Positions 7,850-15,581 of a DNA stretch of 64,000 nucleotides are shown here, one piece after another (position 1 is the first letter of the stretch; each line of letters begins with the position of its first letter). The notes beneath the pieces are model-generated. The model ran no database searches. It saw only the letters and a list, made by a program, of their open reading frames with translations, and was not told where the DNA came from. Made by a program: the position numbers and the translations under genes. Origin of the DNA: Lacipirellula limnantheis. Its GTDB lineage: Bacteria > Planctomycetota > Planctomycetia > Pirellulales > Lacipirellulaceae. The DNA lies in contig NZ_CP036339.1 of the NCBI RefSeq assembly GCF_007746075.1, positions 5,981,786 through 6,045,785 on the forward strand, in the 5' to 3' direction.

Positions 7850-9271
7850 ATGCTTCTCAAATACTTCTACGACAAGTCACTGGCCCATGCCTCCTACCTT
7901 GTCGGGTGCCAGAAGAGCGGCGAGGCCATCGTCATCGACCCGGGCCGTGACGTAATTCCCTACCTCGAAGCAGCCAAAGCGGAGGGCCTGCGCATCGTTG
8001 GCGCGACCGAAACGCACATTCACGCGGATTTTGTGTCGGGGTCGCGGGAGTTGGCCGATCGCGTTGGCGCCAAGCTCTATCTCTCCGACGAAGGACCCGC
8101 CGACTGGAAGTACGCGTTCGCTAATCAATACGGCGCGCTGCTCCTCCACGATGGCGATGAGTTCTACGTCGGCAAGGTGAAACTCGAAGTACTCCACACG
8201 CCGGGGCACACGCCGGAGAGCATCTCGTTCGTACTGACGGACGTTGGCGGCGGCGCCAATGTGCCGATGGGAATTTTCACCGGGGATTTCGTGTTCGTGG
8301 GTTCGATTGGGCGACCCGATCTGCTGGAAACCGCGGCCGGCGTCGTCGGCAGCGCCGAAGTCGGGGCGCGGCAACTTTACCACTCCATGCTCCGCTTTCG
8401 CGAACTGCCGGATCATTTGCAGGTGTGGCCTGCGCACGGTGCGGGGAGCGCCTGCGGCAAGGGCCTCGGCGCCATTCCGTCGAGCACGGTGGGTTATGAA
8501 AAGCTCTTCAACCCGGCCTTGCAGTTCGACGACGAGCAAGAGTTCGTCGATTACATCCTGACCGACCAGCCGGAGACGCCCTTCTACTTTGCGGTGATGA
8601 AGCGAGTGAACAAGGTCGGCCCTGAATTGACGAAGGACTTGGCGCCTGTGCGGGCCATCGATCCGACGGAACTGGCGACGACGGCCGGAAAGCATCTCGT
8701 GATCGACACGACTGCTGCTGGCGAGTTTGCCAAATCGCACGTGCCGGGGACGGTCAACGTTCCAGCGTCCAACCTCGTGCAGTGGGCCGGTTTCTTTGTC
8801 GACTACGCCAAGCCAATCTACCTGATCGCCGACGAGGCATCGCTTCCGGCTCAGTTACGGAGTCTCCGCTCCATTGGAATCGACAACGTGGGCGGATTCT
8901 TGGATGCCGGATCCGTTAAGACCGCTGGCCTGAGGACCGAATCGTATCGGTCAGCAACGCCAGCGGAGCTGCGCCGCAGCATCGACGATGGCGAAGTGAC
9001 GCTCGTCGACGTGCGTGCGGCGACGGAGTTTGACGCCGGGCACATTGCCGGCGCTGAACATCGCTTCCTCGGCACGCTCTTGCGGAATCTCAGTAGTCTT
9101 GGCCGGGACAAACCCGTGGCGACCCAATGTCTGGCGGGAGGCCGTTCGGCGATCGCAGCAAGCATCCTGCAACGCGGCGGGTTCGAGGTGGTCAACATGC
9201 AAGGCGGCTACCGGGCCTGGGTTGACGCTGGCCTCCCGGTGGTCCGTGAGGACGTTACGGCCGTCGCTTAA
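7850..9271 (+). CDS. persulfide dioxygenase fused to two rhodanese domains
   Basis: The 473-residue protein has an N-terminal metallo-beta-lactamase fold of the ETHE1 type: ETHIHADFVSG (H56, H58, D60), HTPGHTPESI and TGDFVFVGSIGRPDL. It should oxidise glutathione or CoA persulfide with O2 to sulfite, using mononuclear iron. The first rhodanese domain (about 275-360) has lost its catalytic cysteine (the loop reads LIADEASLP), whereas the second has it (C427 in QCLAGGRSA). One rhodanese is thus structural and one is likely active. The start is ATG 7850, with AAGGAG 7 bases upstream, rather than the upstream ATG 7823. It is co-directional with the CoADR gene, 46 bases away. Sulfite produced could leave through the exporter at 9799. 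Confidence 0.93.
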   Translation: MLLKYFYDKSLAHASYLVGCQKSGEAIVIDPGRDVIPYLEAAKAEGLRIVGATETHIHADFVSGSRELADRVGAKLYLSDEGPADWKYAFANQYGALLLHDGDEFYVGKVKLEVLHTPGHTPESISFVLTDVGGGANVPMGIFTGDFVFVGSIGRPDLLETAAGVVGSAEVGARQLYHSMLRFRELPDHLQVWPAHGAGSACGKGLGAIPSSTVGYEKLFNPALQFDDEQEFVDYILTDQPETPFYFAVMKRVNKVGPELTKDLAPVRAIDPTELATTAGKHLVIDTTAAGEFAKSHVPGTVNVPASNLVQWAGFFVDYAKPIYLIADEASLPAQLRSLRSIGIDNVGGFLDAGSVKTAGLRTESYRSATPAELRRSIDDGEVTLVDVRAATEFDAGHIAGAEHRFLGTLLRNLSSLGRDKPVATQCLAGGRSAIAASILQRGGFEVVNMQGGYRAWVDAGLPVVREDVTAVA

Positions 9272-9314
9272 TTCAATCTCTTCCCACGCCCTTTATTGAA
9301 AGGCAGTCATTCTT

Positions 9315-9527
9315 GTGGCAACTCCTCTGCTAGTCATCGGTTTCGTCGTGTTTTGGATCGTCCTTAACCGTTGGGTGCTGCCGCTCTTCGGCGTCGAGAC
9401 CTGCATGAGCGGCGCATGCACGCGAGTAGCGCATCCAGTCCGAATCGACTTACACAGCGCGACCGATCAAGTGACACGTAACCCCACTGTCGTCGAAGCG
9501 ACGAAGATAGCGCCAAGCAATCGATAA
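9315..9527 (+). CDS. small single-helix membrane protein with CMSGAC motif
   Basis: The 70-residue frame starts at GTG 9315 behind AAAGG. Residues 4-25 form one membrane helix (LLVIGFVVFWIVLNRWVLPLFGV), directly followed by ETCMSGACTR with two cysteines five apart; the rest is hydrophilic. The position of the two cysteines at the membrane surface suggests a thiol or metal-binding role in the sulfur locus, but this is inference. It lies 43 bases downstream of the dioxygenase gene and is probably in the same transcript. I do not recognise a named family. Confidence 0.65.
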   Translation: MATPLLVIGFVVFWIVLNRWVLPLFGVETCMSGACTRVAHPVRIDLHSATDQVTRNPTVVEATKIAPSNR

Positions 9528-9770
9528 CAGACATGTCCAACGGCGGGCGTGGCGTCCTTGCCCTGCCCGCGTCGCGATTCGCAAAGGCGGTATGCATCCC
9601 ATGACTCCCCAAGAAAAACGGTCAGTGGCAGAAATGTCGGCCGCTTCAAGTTTGGCTGACGACACGGTTCAGGAAGAAATGGGGCAGCGGACCGATCCCA
9701 GGTGTTATCTCTCCGCATGAGCGAAAGCTGACCCTGAGTCGAGCTTGGATGGGGTTTGAAGTAACGAAAG

Positions 9771-9788
9771 TCGATTCTAGAGAATCGA
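9771..9788. promoter_or_regulatory. perfect palindrome TCGATTCT-AG-AGAATCGA before the exporter gene
   Basis: An 8+8 inverted repeat with a 2-base centre ends 10 bases before ATG 9799. The spacer is too short for a terminator hairpin loop, so a protein-binding site is more likely. It is not the TATCG-N8-CGATA element. The 240 bases before it hold only a 39-codon frame (9601-9720) without recognisable features. Confidence 0.45.
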
Positions 9789-9798
9789 ATGGTTCAAC

Positions 9799-10614
9799 AT
9801 GCTATGGGTGACTGTCATCTTTGGAGCCCTGGTCGGCTTCTCGCTGGGTCTCACCGGAGGCGGCGGAGCGATCTTTGCGGTGCCGCTGCTCGTCTACGGG
9901 CTGTCGATCGACGCGCGGCAGGCGGTAGGGATTTCGCTGGCCGCCGTCGGCATGACCTCCGCAATCGGGTTCTTGGGACGCTGGAAGGCAGGCCAGGTCG
10001 AGATTACGACGGGGATGATGTTTGCAGTAGCCGGGATGCTTGGAGCGCCCATCGGCTCGTGGCTGTCGGCTCAGATCCCCGAGCGGCTTTTGCTGACATT
10101 GTTCGCCCTGCTGATGCTCGTGGTGGCCGTTCGCATGTGGCGTAAGGCGGACCCGTCAACCGTCCAAATCGCTTGCGCGACCGACGAGGCCGAGGGGCCG
10201 ACCTGCCGTCGCGACGCGGCCGGAAACCTTCGTCTCACCTCTCCCTGCGCCTTGCTGTTGGCCGGCGTCGGCGTGCTGACGGGCGTTTTGTCGGGATTGT
10301 TTGGGGTCGGCGGCGGATTCGTGATTGTCCCGGCATTGGTCCTCTTTAGCGGCATGGCCATTCACCGCGCCGTCGGCACTTCGCTCATGGTTATCACGCT
10401 GATCAGCGCTTCGGGCGTCGCTTCGCATTTGTTGGCGGGGCGGACCATTCCTGTGGAGACGACATCGCTGTTTGTCGTCGGCGGGGTCGTGGGAATGTTC
10501 GCCGGGATCTGGGCCAGTCGTTATCTGTCGGGCCCTGCACTTCAGAGAGTTTTCGCCGTGGCGATCGTCGCCGTGGCAATCTTTGTGATCCTCCGCACCA
10601 CTTTTCATCTTTAG
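9799..10614 (+). CDS. TauE/SafE-family exporter (probable sulfite or sulfur-compound exporter)
   Basis: The 271-residue integral membrane protein has about eight hydrophobic helices and the two internally repeated TauE/SafE motifs: GFSLGLTGGGGAIFAVPLL near residue 8 and GVLSGLFGVGGGFVIVPAL near residue 160. A hydrophilic cytoplasmic loop with cysteines separates the two halves (about 115-145). The family exports sulfite, sulfoacetate and related anions. Placed between persulfide dioxygenase and SQR, export of sulfite is the likely job. The start ATG 9799 lies just after a palindrome; ATG 9789 is out of frame. The next gene starts 11 bases after the stop. Confidence 0.85.
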   Translation: MLWVTVIFGALVGFSLGLTGGGGAIFAVPLLVYGLSIDARQAVGISLAAVGMTSAIGFLGRWKAGQVEITTGMMFAVAGMLGAPIGSWLSAQIPERLLLTLFALLMLVVAVRMWRKADPSTVQIACATDEAEGPTCRRDAAGNLRLTSPCALLLAGVGVLTGVLSGLFGVGGGFVIVPALVLFSGMAIHRAVGTSLMVITLISASGVASHLLAGRTIPVETTSLFVVGGVVGMFAGIWASRYLSGPALQRVFAVAIVAVAIFVILRTTFHL

Positions 10615-10625
10615 AAAGCCCGCAC

Positions 10626-11825
10626 TTGGACACTCCCATCCGCCACCATCAGATTCTCATCGTCGGCGGAGGCGCCGCTGGCCTGACGGTCGCTTCGCAA
10701 TTGACCAAGGGCTGGTCGAACAAGCTTGATGTCGCCGTCATTGAGCCATCGGACAAGCACTACTACCAGCCGCTGTGGACGCTCGTCGGCGGCGGAGTCG
10801 TCAACAAAGAGAAGACGCTCCGCTCCGAGGCGTCGGTGATGCCCCGGAAGGTCACTTGGATTCGAGAGGCCGCGGCTGAGTTTCACCCGACCGAGAATTT
10901 GGTTGTGACTTCCGCTGGGACGAAGATCACCTACGACTGGCTCGTCGTGGCCGCAGGCATCCAACTTAACTGGGACAAGATTCCGGGGCTCAAGGAGTCC
11001 ATCGGCAAGGACGTGGTGTGTAGCAATTACTCCTATCAAACCGTCGATTCTACCTGGCGGAACATTCGCAATTTCCGTGGCGGCACCGCGCTGTTCACGC
11101 ATCCGAGCGGCGCCGTCAAATGCGGTGGAGCGCCGCAGAAGATTATGTACCTCGCCGACGACTACTTTCGTCAATCGGGCGTGCGCGACAAGTCCAACGT
11201 CATCTTCGCGATCGCGAATCCGAACCTGTTTGCGGTCGCCAAGTATCGGACTGCGCTCGAAAATGTCGTGGCGCGCAAGGGGATCGATTGTCGTTTTCAG
11301 CATGAGTTGATCGAGATCCGCCCAGATAAGAAGGAAGCGGTATTGCAGCGACTGGATACCGGCGAAACGGTGGTCATTCCCTACGACATGCTCCATGTCG
11401 CGCCGCCGATGAGCGCGCCAGCGTTCATTGCGAAGAGTCCGCTGGCGGACGCCGACGGCTGGGTGGACGTCGACAAGGACACGCTCCAACATCGACGCTA
11501 TCCGAATGTCTTCGGCCTCGGCGACTGTAGCAGCTTGCCGACCTCGAAGACGGCCGCCGCGATCCGCAAACAGGCTCCGGCGCTGGTGGCGAATCTCAAG
11601 TCGGCGATGGCGGGCGCCCCGCTTACGAAGCGATATAACGGCTACACATCGTGTCCGCTGATCACCGGCTACGGCTCGCTAGTTCTGGCGGAGTTTGACT
11701 ATGACAAGAATCCGATGGAGACGTTCCCGTTCGATCAATCGAAGGAACGCTGGAGCATGTGGCTGCTCAAAAGGTTTCTGCTGCCAATCCTCTATTGGCA
11801 CGGCATGCTCAAGGGCCGCATGTAA
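10626..11825 (+). CDS. sqr: sulfide:quinone oxidoreductase, human SQOR-like type
   Basis: The 399-residue flavoprotein starts at TTG 10626 and opens with an FAD-binding ILIVGGGAAGLTVA motif. The two redox cysteines of the mitochondrial-type SQR are present in their usual surroundings: C166 in AVKCGGAPQKIMYL and C343 in YTSCPLITGYG. The C-terminal hydrophobic, amphipathic stretch (about 375-395) fits membrane association. The enzyme oxidises sulfide to a persulfide and passes electrons to the quinone pool. It follows the exporter gene by 11 bases. Together with the dioxygenase, CoADR and rhodaneses it completes a mitochondrial-style sulfide oxidation route. No other in-frame start precedes the FAD motif. 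Confidence 0.93.
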   Translation: MDTPIRHHQILIVGGGAAGLTVASQLTKGWSNKLDVAVIEPSDKHYYQPLWTLVGGGVVNKEKTLRSEASVMPRKVTWIREAAAEFHPTENLVVTSAGTKITYDWLVVAAGIQLNWDKIPGLKESIGKDVVCSNYSYQTVDSTWRNIRNFRGGTALFTHPSGAVKCGGAPQKIMYLADDYFRQSGVRDKSNVIFAIANPNLFAVAKYRTALENVVARKGIDCRFQHELIEIRPDKKEAVLQRLDTGETVVIPYDMLHVAPPMSAPAFIAKSPLADADGWVDVDKDTLQHRRYPNVFGLGDCSSLPTSKTAAAIRKQAPALVANLKSAMAGAPLTKRYNGYTSCPLITGYGSLVLAEFDYDKNPMETFPFDQSKERWSMWLLKRFLLPILYWHGMLKGRM

Positions 11826-11879
11826 GAGGAGAGAAAGAGTTGCAATTGGCGTCCTTTACAAATCTTGAAAGCCAAACTC

Positions 11880-12530
11880 ATGGACCGTCGCGAGCACTGG
11901 AATTCCGTTTACCGCACAAAGTCGGTGACTGACGTGAGTTGGTTCGAGTCGGAACCGCAAATCTCGCTGGAGTTGATCACCGCAGCGTCACCGACGCGCG
12001 GCCGCGTGATCGACGTTGGCGGCGGGGCCTCGCGCCTCGTCGATCGGCTGCTGGCCGCTGGCTTCGACTCGGTCACGGTGCTCGATATTTCGGGAGTCGC
12101 ACTTGAATGTGCGAAAGCACGACTAGGCCCCCAAGCCGATCAGGTCCACTGGATCGTGGGAGACGTCACTCAGATCGCGGACCTGGGGCAATGCGACGTC
12201 TGGCATGACCGTGCCGTGTTCCATTTTCTCACCGATCCAAACGATCGCCGGAAGTATGTCGAACTGGCGACTCGCACGGTGCGCGTCGGCGGCCATTTGA
12301 TCATCGGCGCCTTTGCGGTCGACGGCCCTGAGAAGTGCAGTGGCTTGGCGGTCTGCCGATACGATGCGGAAATACTGTCGCGCGAGTTGGGGCCGCGTTT
12401 CAGACTGGTGAAACAGGTGTCGTACGCCCACATGACGCCAGCCAACAAGCCACAGCAATTCTTCTTCGGCCTTTTCGAACTCTTCCTGCAGTCGACATTA
12501 GAGAATGATACGGACATTCCAGTCAAGTAA
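11880..12530 (+). CDS. SAM-dependent class I methyltransferase, cytoplasmic
   Basis: The 216-residue protein has the small methyltransferase form that starts REHWNSVYRTKSVTDVSWFE. Motif I is VIDVGGGASRLVDRLL (about residues 43-58), followed by VTVLDISG and then a GQCDVWHDRAVFHFL stretch. Its substrate is unknown. Relatives of this type lie near tellurite, arsenic or thiol detoxification genes, and here S-methylation of a thiol or sulfide is a fair guess only. Translation could also begin at TTG 11865. The gene lies 54 bases after sqr and ends 46 bases before the next methyltransferase gene. Confidence 0.75.
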   Translation: MDRREHWNSVYRTKSVTDVSWFESEPQISLELITAASPTRGRVIDVGGGASRLVDRLLAAGFDSVTVLDISGVALECAKARLGPQADQVHWIVGDVTQIADLGQCDVWHDRAVFHFLTDPNDRRKYVELATRTVRVGGHLIIGAFAVDGPEKCSGLAVCRYDAEILSRELGPRFRLVKQVSYAHMTPANKPQQFFFGLFELFLQSTLENDTDIPVK

Positions 12531-12576
12531 ACGTCAGAGAAAGCTTCCGTCACAACTCTCGAAAGGAGTACGATCC

Positions 12577-13797
12577 ATGACTCGTACCACGCGACTCCTA
12601 GCCGTCCTCATCTGTGCGATATCAACTTACTCCACCGCTTGGTCGCAAGACGCAAGCGTGAACCCGGGAATCAACGATTCCTTTCGTGACCCGGAAGTGC
12701 CTGAATTCATCGGCCGTTTCGAGGTAGAGAGCCGGGAAGTATTCGCCCGCCGTCGTGAGATCGTGGCGGCCTGTCAGATCGAGCCCGGACAAACCGTTGC
12801 CGACATTGGCGCCGGGACCGGCCTGTTCACGCGGCTCTTCTCCGAAGCCGTAGGGAAAAATGGTCGAGTAGTCGCTGTAGACATTTCGCAGAAGTTTCTC
12901 GATCACATCAAGGCGACTAGTCGTGAAGCGGGCCAGCGAAACGTCGACACGCTGCTAGCGACCGCCGATTCCACAGAGCTTCCCGTGGAGTCGGTCGACG
13001 TCGCCTTCATTTGCGACACCTATCATCACTTCGAGTTTCCGCTGAAGACGATGGCATCGCTCCAGCGGGCGCTCAAGCCCGGCGGCCGGGTGGTTCTGGT
13101 GGACTTTCGCCGCATCCCCGGAACGAGCACCGACTGGGTACTGAACCACGTCCGCGCTGGCCAGGAAGTGTTTGAGTCCGAGATCAGCGAATCGGGCTTT
13201 GAAAAGGTAAGTGAAGAGCCTGATCTGCTACGGGAGAATTACTTTGTGGTATTCCAGAAAAGCAAGCCGGACGAACCAGCGCCGGCGCAAGGACCACCCC
13301 GGGGAATGGGCCGCGGTCGAGGACCGGGGTTTGGTAGGGGGCGCGGCCCAGGGGCGGCGATGAACGCGGATCAAGAAGTCTTCCACTACTTGCTAGGACG
13401 TCATGCGGACATTCGGCGTACGGTCACGCGGACGGACAAGGGCGTTGAAACGGTCACGGAATCTGATCGCCCCGAGGTCACTAAGAAAATTCAGGAGCAT
13501 GTAGCCGCGATGCACAAACGCATCCAGGAAGGTCGCGGACTGCGATACTGGGACGATTTGTTCTCGGCGATCTTTCAGCGGCACGCGAGTATCCAGATGT
13601 CGGTGGAAAACACGGAGAAGGGCGTTCGAGTCAAGGAAACGTCGGACGACCCCGTTACGGTCGCCCTCATTCAGGCCCACGCTGAGGTTGTTAGTCAGTT
13701 TGTAGCTCGCGGGTTTGAGGAGGCCCATCGTAATCACGCAGTGCCTCCGGCCGCGAAAGTAAAACCAGTTTCCTCATCGGAGACCAGCAAAGAGTAG
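12577..13797 (+). CDS. signal-peptide-bearing methyltransferase fused to a duplicated C-terminal domain
   Basis: The 406-residue product starts at ATG 12577 after GAAAGGAG. Residues 1-24 form a clear signal peptide (ending AWSQDA). Residues about 45-225 are a class I methyltransferase fold: motif I VADIGAGTGLFTRLF, acidic loop VVAVDISQKF, then ADSTELPVESVDVAFICDTYHH. A Gly/Arg/Pro linker (about 232-265) leads to two copies of a roughly 50-residue unit built around RHADIRRTV..TDKGVETVTESD..EV...IQEHVAAM and its second version KGVRVKETSDDP...IQAHAEVV. Export of a SAM enzyme is odd, since SAM is not known outside the cytoplasm. The last unit may be a ligand or metal sensor. It follows the other methyltransferase gene closely. 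Confidence 0.75.
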   Translation: MTRTTRLLAVLICAISTYSTAWSQDASVNPGINDSFRDPEVPEFIGRFEVESREVFARRREIVAACQIEPGQTVADIGAGTGLFTRLFSEAVGKNGRVVAVDISQKFLDHIKATSREAGQRNVDTLLATADSTELPVESVDVAFICDTYHHFEFPLKTMASLQRALKPGGRVVLVDFRRIPGTSTDWVLNHVRAGQEVFESEISESGFEKVSEEPDLLRENYFVVFQKSKPDEPAPAQGPPRGMGRGRGPGFGRGRGPGAAMNADQEVFHYLLGRHADIRRTVTRTDKGVETVTESDRPEVTKKIQEHVAAMHKRIQEGRGLRYWDDLFSAIFQRHASIQMSVENTEKGVRVKETSDDPVTVALIQAHAEVVSQFVARGFEEAHRNHAVPPAAKVKPVSSSETSKE

Positions 13798-13915
13798 TGA
13801 GATTGCCGTCCCGATACCCAATGCCGACGCCCCTTCACGGACATGCCCGTGGGTATTGAGTTCGCGCAGCGAACCGCCGCCGTCGCCGGGATCGCCAAGA
13901 ACAAGGAGAAACGTC

Positions 13916-14593
13916 ATGTCTCGAACCGCATTGAATGCGATTATTGATGCAGTCGCATACGCTGGGCTCGTTGTGTTGGCCGCCACGGGGTTGATGCTGC
14001 GCTGGCAAATGCCCCCAGGGAGCGGCGGATTGCACGGCATGGGGTCCGGCGCGGGTGCGGGTAGCCGACCCGTGACGGTCGTTTGGGGACTGAGCCGGCA
14101 CGAGTGGGGCAGCATTCACTACTGGATTGCGCTCGGCTTGATGGCCGTGTTGGCCGTGCACCTATTGCTTCATTGGAAATGGATCGTCTGTGTCCTCCGT
14201 GGCAAACCTCACTCCGATGTTTCGGGGGGACGATTCGCGCTGGGTGTCGCCGGCCTTGCGTTAGTCACCTTGCTGGCAGCAGCGCCCCTTATAACGCCAG
14301 CTCAGACGGCGCCCCGCTCAGAACTTCTCAAGAGTTCGAGCGGCGACCAGCAGACTGACCTCGGGGGACCAAAGGAGGAAGTCGAGTCAAGTGACGGTGA
14401 ATCGATCCGCGGCTTCATGACACTGGAAGAAGTGGCAAGTCAGTCCGGCGTGCCCGTCTCGGATATTCTTCTGCGTCTCGGTCTACCGTCGGACACGGCG
14501 CCGTCAGAGCAGGTCGGGCGCCTGATGAGAGCCCACGGAATGGAAATGTCGAAATTAAGACAAGCCATCGGACAGGATGAGTCTGTTCAATAA
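13916..14593 (+). CDS. DUF4405 membrane protein (cytochrome b-like) with soluble helical tail
   Basis: The 225-residue protein starts at ATG 13916 behind CAAGGAG. It has two helices of the DUF4405 type (about 9-28 and 68-92) with histidines H62, H68, H82 and H86 that could hold heme, then a third hydrophobic stretch (about 107-127) that may be a further membrane helix. The tail (166-220) is a small helical domain reading MTLEEVASQSGVPVSDILLRLGLP, repeated in the partial gene at 2-133. It probably carries electrons between the quinone pool and a periplasmic partner; that is inferred from the family. It is the last gene of the sulfide locus on this strand, 118 bases after the methyltransferase. 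Confidence 0.75.
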   Translation: MSRTALNAIIDAVAYAGLVVLAATGLMLRWQMPPGSGGLHGMGSGAGAGSRPVTVVWGLSRHEWGSIHYWIALGLMAVLAVHLLLHWKWIVCVLRGKPHSDVSGGRFALGVAGLALVTLLAAAPLITPAQTAPRSELLKSSSGDQQTDLGGPKEEVESSDGESIRGFMTLEEVASQSGVPVSDILLRLGLPSDTAPSEQVGRLMRAHGMEMSKLRQAIGQDESVQ

Positions 14594-14676
14594 AGGACAA
14601 CCGAACGTATGGTTACTGTTAGGGCCCTTGCCTGCTTCTGCGGCAGCGCACTGTCAGTCGGGTGTAGCAGTCGAAA

Positions 14677-15318
14677 TCACTGTACGACAGCCGCTTCCAC
14701 GATCGAGCAAATAACCTGACGAACTTCCAATGACAAACGCTGCCAAGAATTGATGACGAATTGGAGGTCGTCGGGCGAGTCGTTCATGTCATTCGACGAC
14801 AGACATTGACTCGTGATGTCGCTCGCGCGATACCCAAGCGCTACCACGGCTGTTGGCTCTGCGTGCAAGTCATTGTCGTCTAAGGAGATCGGGATTTCGT
14901 TCGCCCCGTTCGATTCCCGCCGCCTCCATTTTTCGTCATCAGCGACCGCCGACGACTCAACTTGACTCTCGTTGCCAAAACTCTTGCTGCGGCGAGGTTC
15001 TTGGCGTTTCTTGGGCTCCCCCCTCCTCACCTGTCATTGTGACAGACGGTGTCCCATTTTGCCCCCTTGAGCCATTTGCGCGATGCCCAGGCGCTACCAC
15101 CCCCGATTGGGGCTGGGCATCGGAGGACGCGGGTTCCGGCGTTGCAGGGATCGGCGGAGACGGCAGCGTGGCGAGCGCCCGGGCTTGGTCGTCGAGTCCG
15201 ATGTGGGCGTACCGCATCGTCATCTTCACGTCGGTGTGCCGGGCGACTTCCTTTGCCTCCGGCAGCGACGCCCCGTGCCGCAAGAGCTGAGTGATCGAGC
15301 GGTTGGCGAGCCCGTAGG
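14677..15318 (-). pseudogene. decayed tyrosine recombinase (phage-type integrase), C-terminal part
   Basis: On the minus strand, codons from about 15318 read RTYGLANRSITQLLRHGASL and then PEAKEVARHTDVKMTMRYAH, with the H-x-x..Y pattern of the tyrosine-recombinase active site. An in-frame TGA lies just upstream (about 15319-15321), so the N-terminal half is gone. The continuing frame (15283 to 14957) ends in ARALATLP and a Pro/Ser-rich tail. A second minus-strand frame (15030-14677) reads WRRRESNG..., a tail typical of planctomycete integrases whose genes run over the attachment site. The gene is thus truncated and frame-shifted. It marks a former integrated element in front of the serpin gene. 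Confidence 0.7.
14908..14928 (+). other. tmRNA/tRNA 3'-end-like attachment sequence (att remnant)
   Basis: TTCGATTCCCGCCGCCTCCA (14909-14928) has the T-loop plus acceptor-end form of a tmRNA 3' end (a T-loop TTCGATT, then CCCGC, then CGCCTCCA). No matching 5' half or CCA is present, so it is not a gene. Its position inside the integrase tail suggests it is the attachment-site copy of an element that inserted into ssrA. A decayed copy with CCCCGTTCGAT lies at about 35756-35766. Confidence 0.5.
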
Positions 15319-15443
15319 TGCGTCATCCCTCCGAATCGTATGGAGTTTTACGGGCTACTGCCCTGCCCCTGATCTGGGCTTCCCCCGATCCTCTCATGAC
15401 GACTGGCATATAAATTGGGGGAAGGCCAGCTCGAAGTCTCAAG

Positions 15444-15513
15444 AGCGAAGACGTGCTGAAGCGCTTGAGCGACCTGTTCGTCCGTCGCGGCGTGCCGACC
15501 TGCATCTGCAGCT
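15444..15513 (+). mobile_element. IS3-family transposase fragment
   Basis: The frame reads SEDVLKRLSDLFVRRGVPTC, matching DDALDVLRDLFVIRGVPTC in the DDE catalytic core of the intact IS3-family element at 57367-58657. Flanking codons are not alignable. It is a short remnant next to the integrase relic; the bases from 14594 to 15581 contain no intact gene. Confidence 0.6.
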
Positions 15514-15581
15514 ACAACACGGCGCCGAGCCCAATGGCGACGTGGGGGGCCCGTCGCTCGAATTTCAGTAGCAATCGGCCA

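Noticed and set aside
9601..9720. 39-codon frame before the exporter
   Set aside because: No ribosome binding site and no recognisable family; the span is reported only as spacer with a palindrome.
14609..14719. 36-codon frame with a lipoprotein-like start (SALSVGCSSRN)
   Set aside because: Very short, overlaps the integrase tail relic on the other strand and has no continuation.
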